The notes below the pieces were generated by a model that saw only the letters and a list, made by a program, of their open reading frames with translations, had not been told where the DNA came from and did no database searches. From UPXZ01 sp964541615 (GTDB lineage: Bacteria; Bacteroidota; Bacteroidia; Bacteroidales; Paludibacteraceae): a stretch of DNA of 26,739 bases. This document shows, piece after piece, positions 22,033 to 26,739 of this stretch. The stretch covers positions 1-26,739 of the forward strand of contig CAZIRA010000027.1 of the NCBI GenBank assembly GCA_964541615.1. Reading direction: 5' to 3'. Within the stretch, counting starts at the first letter, position 1. Each line of letters begins with the position of its first letter. Made by a program: the position numbers and the translations under genes.

Positions 22033-23154
22033 ATGAAGTACAAAATAGCATTTGTAGGAAACAGCTCGCTGACTATGCACAATTTCAGGATCAATCTTCT
22101 GAGAAGCATGGTCAAGCTTGGCTACGAGGTTGTTGTATTGGCGCCGAAAGACAGTGATACAACAAGTTACAAGTCAAACAGAATCCGCTATATCCCTATC
22201 GATGTTGATTGCAAAGGAGTGAATCCTGTCAAAGATTTTGCCCTGATGAATCAGTTGAGAGCTCTTTATGTGAAAGAAAAATTTGACTTTGTGTTTCATT
22301 ATACCATAAAACCTGTTATTTACGGTTCGATTGCCGCCAGGTTAGCACGCGTGAAACACATTTCAGTGATAACAGGTCTCGGATACACGTTCTTAAATTC
22401 AGGATTTTTAAATAAATTAGTTATATCTTTGTATCGCTTCTCTTTGAAAAAAGCAGAGGAAGTTTGGTTTTTGAATGAAGACGACCGTGAAGTTTTTCTC
22501 ACCAACGAAATTCTGAAAAAGAGAAGAACAAGGGTAATAAATGGCGAAGGAGTTAATACCCGATTGTTCAGGCCGGCAAAAAAAGAAACGTCAAAATTTA
22601 AGTTTCTATTTATCGGACGAATGCTTTGGGACAAGGGCATCGGCGAGTATGTTGGCGCTTCTCGAATTCTGAAAAAGAAATATCCAACCGTAGAATTTGA
22701 AGCACTTGGGTCGTTGGGCTCTGCCAATCCTTCGGCTATCTCACGTGAAAAAATGGACGAATGGGAAAGCGAAGGAATCATCAATTATCTGGGTGAAACT
22801 CATCGGGTTATCCCGTATTTGTCCAACACTTCTTGTGTGGTGCTGCCATCCTATCGAGAAGGAATTTCAAGAGTTTTGCTGGAAGCCAGTTCCATGGAGA
22901 AACCGATTGTAGCTACGAATGTGACCGGATGCCGTGATATAGTAGAAGATGGGATTTCAGGTTATCTGTGTGAGGTGAGAAATGTAGAGAGTTTGGCAAG
23001 TGCGATGGAAAAAGTCATTCTTTTGCCAAAAGAACAGCTTGAAGAAATGGGTAAAAAAGGGCGCGAAATCGTGCTGTCGAAATTTGACGAAAAAATTATT
23101 ATGCAGGAGTATAAAAATAAATTGAATGAAATTTTCTTGAACGAATATGATTAA
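22033..23154 (+). CDS. Family 4 glycosyltransferase (PglA/WbtD-like)
   Basis: A 373-residue GT-B retaining glycosyltransferase. The N-terminal domain begins KIAFVGNSSLTMHNFRINLLRSM, with the VITGLGYTF segment in the middle. The C-terminal domain starts at FLFIGRMLWDKGIGEYV and holds the conserved E-x7-E donor site in SYREGISRVLLEASSMEKP, followed by IVATNVTGCRDIVEDGISG. This arrangement and the TGLGYTF motif are like enzymes that add HexNAc or uronic acid as second sugar in O-antigen or glycan assembly (PglA, WbtD, CapM group), but the donor is inferred only in general terms. The stop overlaps the next gene by 8 nt. Confidence 0.92.
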   Translation: MKYKIAFVGNSSLTMHNFRINLLRSMVKLGYEVVVLAPKDSDTTSYKSNRIRYIPIDVDCKGVNPVKDFALMNQLRALYVKEKFDFVFHYTIKPVIYGSIAARLARVKHISVITGLGYTFLNSGFLNKLVISLYRFSLKKAEEVWFLNEDDREVFLTNEILKKRRTRVINGEGVNTRLFRPAKKETSKFKFLFIGRMLWDKGIGEYVGASRILKKKYPTVEFEALGSLGSANPSAISREKMDEWESEGIINYLGETHRVIPYLSNTSCVVLPSYREGISRVLLEASSMEKPIVATNVTGCRDIVEDGISGYLCEVRNVESLASAMEKVILLPKEQLEEMGKKGREIVLSKFDEKIIMQEYKNKLNEIFLNEYD

Positions 23155-23953
23155 CATCTCCATCGTTATTTACAACCATCCGTTTATCGAAATAGAGCAT
23201 TTGGTTATCTTGCTTGCCAGTTCGCCCAAAGTGAATGAATTGTTTCTGATTGACAATTCTGCAGAAAGAAACGATGTTTTTCTCACGCTTCCATCCACTT
23301 ATGTTTTTAACGGGAAGAATTTGGGCTACGGGAAAGCGCACAATATAGCCATCCGCCGTACGATAGAGCAGAATATCCCGTATCACTTGGTGATAAATCC
23401 GGATATTCAGTTTGACGGTGATGCATTGGTCGAATTAGTTGATTTTATGGATAAAAACAAAGATGTAGGCCTGCTGATGCCGAAAATTATTTATCCCGAC
23501 GGAAGTGTTCAATACCTGTGCAAACTCCTTCCGAAACCATCAGATTTGATTTACAGAAGATTTCTGCCTCCTAAATGGACTAGAAAAAGCAATAATCTCT
23601 TCGAACTTCGTCATTCCGGGTATAATAAAATGATGGAGGTACCCTATCTATCCGGCTGTTTCATGCTGTTGCGTACCGAAGTACTGAAAGAAGTTGGATT
23701 ATTTGACGAGCGTTACTTTATGTATCCGGAGGATATTGACCTGTCACGTCGGATTCATCGAAAATACCGCACAATTTTCTATCCAAATGTGAAAATTATC
23801 CACCACCATGAGCAGGGATCGTACATCTGTAATAAACTGCTGCTTATCCATATGTGGAATATTGCCAAATATTTCACCAAGTGGGGTTGGATTTTTGACA
23901 AGGAGAGAAAGAAAGTTAACGAGGAGACATTGAATAAGCTAAAATTATTGTAA
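23147..23953 (+). CDS. Family 2 glycosyltransferase (WbbL-like)
   Basis: A 268-residue GT2 enzyme of the WbbL/rhamnosyltransferase-like group. It shows ISIVIYNHPF, NGKNLGYGKAHNIAIRR, the NPDI metal site (84-87), GLLMPKIIYPDGSVQYLCK, the LSGCFMLLRTEVLKEVGLFDERYFMYPEDIDLSRRI acceptor region split over two motifs (with E195-D196 as likely catalytic pair), and a basic C-terminus. Substrate cannot be told beyond sugar transfer onto a lipid-linked glycan. Its start overlaps the previous gene by 8 nt. The TAA stop codon is at the same time the beginning of the marC -7 box. It is the last gene of the polysaccharide locus. Confidence 0.92.
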   Translation: MINISIVIYNHPFIEIEHLVILLASSPKVNELFLIDNSAERNDVFLTLPSTYVFNGKNLGYGKAHNIAIRRTIEQNIPYHLVINPDIQFDGDALVELVDFMDKNKDVGLLMPKIIYPDGSVQYLCKLLPKPSDLIYRRFLPPKWTRKSNNLFELRHSGYNKMMEVPYLSGCFMLLRTEVLKEVGLFDERYFMYPEDIDLSRRIHRKYRTIFYPNVKIIHHHEQGSYICNKLLLIHMWNIAKYFTKWGWIFDKERKKVNEETLNKLKLL

Positions 23954-23958
23954 TTTTG
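23930..23958 (+). promoter_or_regulatory. marC promoter overlapping the end of the last glycosyltransferase
   Basis: TTG at 23930-23932, an 18-nt spacer, and TAATTTTG at 23951-23958. The first three bases of the -7 box are the stop codon of the upstream gene. The start would be near 23965, about 29 nt before the marC ATG. Confidence 0.65.
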
Positions 23959-23993
23959 CACATTAATACGGAATTTATTCAAAAAAAGCGGCT

Positions 23994-24578
23994 ATGAATT
24001 TTGATTTAGTGCAGATTACCAGTACATTTATTGCTTTATTTATCATTATTGACATTTTGGGCTCCATACCCATTATCCTTGGACTAAAGGAAAAAGGTGT
24101 GAAAATCAAGTCTTTTAGTGTCAGTGTGGTTTCATTTGTCATCCTGCTTATTTTTCTTTTTGCTGGCGAATGGGTCCTTGATTTGTTCAACGTTGATATT
24201 CAGTCGTTTGCGGTGGCGGGTTCGTTGGTGATTTTTCTTTATGCCATCGAAATGGTGCTTGATATAGAAATTTATAAAAATCGTGGTCCGGAAGGAAGCG
24301 CTGCATTTGTGCCCATTGCATTTCCACTTATTGCAGGACCAGCTTCATTTACCACACTTCTCTCACTTCGTGCGGCTTACGATGTCGAAAATATAATTGT
24401 TGCGCTTTTTATCAATATTGTCTGGGTATTTCTAGTGCTGAAATTCACTGGTAAGCTGGAGAAAATTTTTGGAAAAGGCGGGATTTACATCATGCGTAAG
24501 ATTTTCGGAATTATCCTTCTAGCTATCTCAGTAAAGCTTTTCACCGAAAATATCGGAAGTCTGATAGCTGTGCCTTAG
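23994..24578 (+). CDS. MarC family inner-membrane protein
   Basis: A 194-residue protein with six hydrophobic helices and the MarC (UPF0056) signatures: FIALFIIIDILGSIPIILGL in the first helix, GSLVIFLYAIEMVLD in the middle, and the loop FVPIAFPLIAGPASFTTLLSL. Despite the name, E. coli MarC has been shown not to be a multiple antibiotic resistance protein; its function is unknown, and small-molecule transport is only a suggestion from its fold. It has its own promoter and is probably not part of the polysaccharide operon. The chain is of normal length. Confidence 0.9.
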   Translation: MNFDLVQITSTFIALFIIIDILGSIPIILGLKEKGVKIKSFSVSVVSFVILLIFLFAGEWVLDLFNVDIQSFAVAGSLVIFLYAIEMVLDIEIYKNRGPEGSAAFVPIAFPLIAGPASFTTLLSLRAAYDVENIIVALFINIVWVFLVLKFTGKLEKIFGKGGIYIMRKIFGIILLAISVKLFTENIGSLIAVP

Positions 24579-24595
24579 AAAAAAAACTTGTCAAA

Positions 24596-24627
24596 TTTGC
24601 TGGATAAAAATAATTGTTGTATCTTTG
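24596..24627 (+). promoter_or_regulatory. tRNA-fMet promoter
   Basis: TTTG at 24596-24599, a 20-nt spacer, and TATCTTTG at 24620-24627: a textbook Bacteroidetes promoter, ending 15 nt before the mature tRNA 5' end. Confidence 0.75.
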
Positions 24628-24642
24628 CAGTCACAAATACAT

Positions 24643-24714
<72 letters not shown>

Positions 24715-24720
24715 CTAAAC

Positions 24721-24751
24721 AAAAAGGAGAATACATTGTATTCTCCTTTTT
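24721..24751 (+). terminator. Terminator after tRNA-fMet, shared with fhs
   Basis: A perfect 14-bp stem, 24721-24734 with 24738-24751, around an ATT loop, with A5 on the left and T5 on the right. It lies between convergent tRNA-fMet and fhs and can serve both directions. Confidence 0.88.
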
Positions 24752-24779
24752 GTTTTCATCATTCAGTTTCCACCATTCA

Positions 24780-26447
24780 CTAGCTCAATCCCACAATCTC
24801 ACCATCCACGATGTCGATGTACTTCGCTTGCGGTTCTTTGGGCAGTCCCGGCATACGCATCATGCTTCCGGCTATTACCACTATGAATTCAGCGCCGTTA
24901 TTTATCACCAAATCGCTGACGTGGAACGTAAAATCTTTGGCTACACCGTATTGTTTTTCGTCATCAGAAAATGAATACTGAGTTTTTGCAATGCAGACAG
25001 GATAATGCGACACACCTAATTCTTCAATTTTCAACAGCATTTTTTCAGCTTTTTCAGAGATAACAACTTTTTTTGCACCGTAAATCTTCGAAGCGATATT
25101 TTCAATTTTCGTTTCGATGCTGTCCGAATCATTATAGGTAAATTGAATGGGCGAATTTTCAGTGGTTTCTGTTAATTCTACCACTTTGTGAGCCAGTTCT
25201 TCTGCTCCTTTCCCGCCTTCGGCAAATGCATTGTTAAGGGCAAATTGTACTCCCAGACTCTCACAATGCTTTTTCAGCAATTCGATTTCCTCATCCGTGT
25301 CAAAATGATATTTATTGAAAGCCACAAGCACTTTCTGTCCAAATGAATGAAGATTCCGGATGTGCTTGTCCATATTTTCAAATCCCTTTTTCAATCCTTC
25401 GGCATTAGGAAGCCTGATATCTTTTACGGCTACTCCACCGTGCATTTTCAATGCCTGAGTTGTTACGACTAGTACTGAAAGAACCGGCTTAATACCTGCT
25501 TTACGGCATTTGATATTTAAAAATTTCTCCGCGCCCAAATCTGCTCCAAAGCCAGCTTCCGTAATCACATAATCTGAATAATTCATCGCAGTTTTTGTGG
25601 CAATTACGGAGTTGCAGCCGTGGGCAATGTTGGCAAATGGACCGCCGTGAACAAATGCCGGAGTCCCCTCAGTGGTCTGAACAATATTAGGTGAAATAGC
25701 ATCTTTCAACAACACAACGATGGCTCCCGCAATTCCCAGATCCTTAACAGTAAATGGTTTACCGGAATAAGTGAAACCAAGCAGAATTTTCTCGATCCGT
25801 CTTTTGAGGTCGTCTTCATTTTCTGCAAGACAGAGAATTGCCATGATTTCGGAGGCAGCCGTAATGTCAAAGCCGGTTTCGCTTGGAATACCGTCTGTAT
25901 ATGCTCCTAATCCCGAAATTATATTTCTCAAGCTGCGGTCATTAACGTCCAAAACACGTTTCCAAAGTACCTGTTTCAGCCCGTCGGCTTCATTTTGATG
26001 CTGATACCTGTAATTGTCGAGCAGGGCGGCAATCATATTGTTGGCAGAAGTGATGGCATGAAAATCGCCTGTGAAGTGCAGGTTGATTTTTTCCATCGGA
26101 AGCACTTGCGCGTATCCGCCACCTGCTGCACCGCCTTTCATTCCAAAACAGGGGCCGAGAGACGGTTCGCGAAGTGCCACAGTAGCTTTTTTCCCAATAT
26201 AATTAAGTCCAAGTGCCAATCCGATAGATACAGTGGTTTTACCTATACCTGCTTTTGTAGGCGTAATAGCGGTTACAAGCACCAACTTGCTCTTGTCCAA
26301 ACTTTCTTTATCACCCTTTGGGTTAACTACTTTGGCAATATTCCTTCCAAATGAAATTAAATTATCTTCTTGAATGCCAATGCTTGATGCTACTTCTGAG
26401 ATGTCTTTTAGTTTGATTTCTTGTGCAATCGCAATGTCGGATTTCAT
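24780..26447 (-). CDS. fhs: Formate--tetrahydrofolate ligase
   Basis: Makes 10-formyl-tetrahydrofolate from formate, THF and ATP in the cytoplasm; the product feeds purine synthesis and the formylation of initiator Met-tRNA. The 555-residue length is normal. The ATP-binding loop TPTKAGIGKTT is at 62-72, followed by EPSLGPCFGMKGGAAGGGYAQV split across its two motifs, the INLHFTGDFHAI segment and later FVHGGPFANIAHGCNS, all family signatures. The C-terminus ends GSMMRMPGLPKEP, the usual THF-site end region. The start at 26447 fits the normal family N-terminus. A possible -7 box (TATATTTG on the minus strand, 26553-26560) lies about 105 nt upstream. The gene converges on tRNA-fMet. Confidence 0.97.
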   Translation of the reverse strand: MKSDIAIAQEIKLKDISEVASSIGIQEDNLISFGRNIAKVVNPKGDKESLDKSKLVLVTAITPTKAGIGKTTVSIGLALGLNYIGKKATVALREPSLGPCFGMKGGAAGGGYAQVLPMEKINLHFTGDFHAITSANNMIAALLDNYRYQHQNEADGLKQVLWKRVLDVNDRSLRNIISGLGAYTDGIPSETGFDITAASEIMAILCLAENEDDLKRRIEKILLGFTYSGKPFTVKDLGIAGAIVVLLKDAISPNIVQTTEGTPAFVHGGPFANIAHGCNSVIATKTAMNYSDYVITEAGFGADLGAEKFLNIKCRKAGIKPVLSVLVVTTQALKMHGGVAVKDIRLPNAEGLKKGFENMDKHIRNLHSFGQKVLVAFNKYHFDTDEEIELLKKHCESLGVQFALNNAFAEGGKGAEELAHKVVELTETTENSPIQFTYNDSDSIETKIENIASKIYGAKKVVISEKAEKMLLKIEELGVSHYPVCIAKTQYSFSDDEKQYGVAKDFTFHVSDLVINNGAEFIVVIAGSMMRMPGLPKEPQAKYIDIVDGEIVGLS

Positions 26448-26585
26448 AGGTATTTTTTATGAATTTGTTAAAATATTATGATTGTGGTTTTGATAATTTA
26501 TTGAAACATAGCAATAATCAGTGTTTCGAGAGTCGGCCTAAACTCTGTGATACAAATATAATCAAATTTTATTAGAAAAAACACC

Positions 26586-26593
26586 TACCTTTG
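26586..26593 (+). promoter_or_regulatory. -7 box of a gene leaving the window on the right
   Basis: TACCTTTG is an exact TAnnTTTG match on the plus strand, divergent from fhs. The transcript would start near 26600 and run toward the right edge. Confidence 0.5.
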
Positions 26594-26641
26594 TACCGAA
26601 ATTTGAACATTATTCAGTTTCAAGCATTATATCTTTAGAAA

Positions 26642-26739
26642 ATGGAAATTAGACTGTCAGACCGTTGCACTTTTAGATTCAAGAATTTTTACTTCGAGCT
26701 ATGTACTTTGAATTTCCGACTTTTTCTAATTTCAAATTT
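26642..26739 (+). CDS. Possible start of a gene cut by the window edge
   Basis: An ATG at 26642 opens a frame to the end of the window without a stop (32 codons) and lies about 40 nt after a good promoter. The first residues MEIRLSD resemble the start I recall for Bacteroidales MATE-family efflux proteins (MEIRLSDHFT), but the residues after about position 11 do not continue that match and the DNA there resembles the word-like spacer sequences of this genome. So it may be a gene start, a broken gene, or chance. Confidence 0.25.
   Translation, partial: MEIRLSDRCTFRFKNFYFELCTLNFRLFLISN

Overview
The window looks like a piece of a Bacteroidota (Bacteroidales) chromosome, probably related to the Paludibacter/Dysgonomonas side of the order. 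This is inferred from the kinds of proteins present (Bacteroidetes-type TGT, long-tailed S16, HU/SPOR envelope protein, GxxExxY protein), from repeated Bacteroidetes-style -7 promoter elements (TAnnTTTG, often with TTG/TTTG about 18-22 nt upstream), and from weak Shine-Dalgarno signals with A-rich leaders. It is a draft sequence: a 100-N gap at 6925-7024 is flanked by the same 55 bases, so it is an unmerged contig overlap.

Layout, left to right. (1) 1-1308: malate dehydrogenase with a strong terminator. (2) 1427-6074: the SUF iron-sulfur cluster operon sufB-sufC-sufD, interrupted between sufB and sufC by a GxxExxY gene inside long inverted repeats. (3) 6124-7422: a DUF4287-type gene broken by one in-frame stop, convergent with msrC (free methionine-R-sulfoxide reductase), which is intact once the false gap is collapsed. 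Both genes end inside copies of a CCCCTAAAGGGG palindrome. (4) 7758-10734: a structured leader, then a secreted M16 zinc protease and its terminator. (5) 11029-15247: membrane acyltransferase, hisH, tgt and an LptF/LptG-type permease. The acyltransferase and hisH carry closely similar upstream promoter regions. (6) 15341-17690: HU-domain/SPOR membrane protein, rpsP, thiamine-binding protein. (7) 18024-23953: a compact polysaccharide locus (Wzx flippase, Wzy polymerase, four glycosyltransferases) with 4-8 nt overlaps at several junctions. (8) 23930-26447: marC, initiator tRNA-fMet, and fhs on the minus strand.

How the genes relate. SufBCD build Fe-S clusters; the usual partner sufS is not seen here. 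The polysaccharide locus would assemble, flip and polymerise an undecaprenyl-linked repeat unit, but no initiating sugar-phosphate transferase, nucleotide-sugar genes or ligase lie in the window. The LptF/G-like permease belongs to lipopolysaccharide export. Fhs makes 10-formyl-THF, the formyl donor used on the initiator tRNA encoded next to it.

The most unusual signals are the inverted-repeat GxxExxY element inside the suf operon, the paired CCCCTAAAGGGG palindromes that supply gene ends, the false assembly gap, a duplicated 3' end of the thiamine-binding gene just before the polysaccharide locus, and families of degenerate word-like repeats in gene leaders. I did not find a clear new multi-gene system; the GxxExxY element is the best candidate for something underdescribed.
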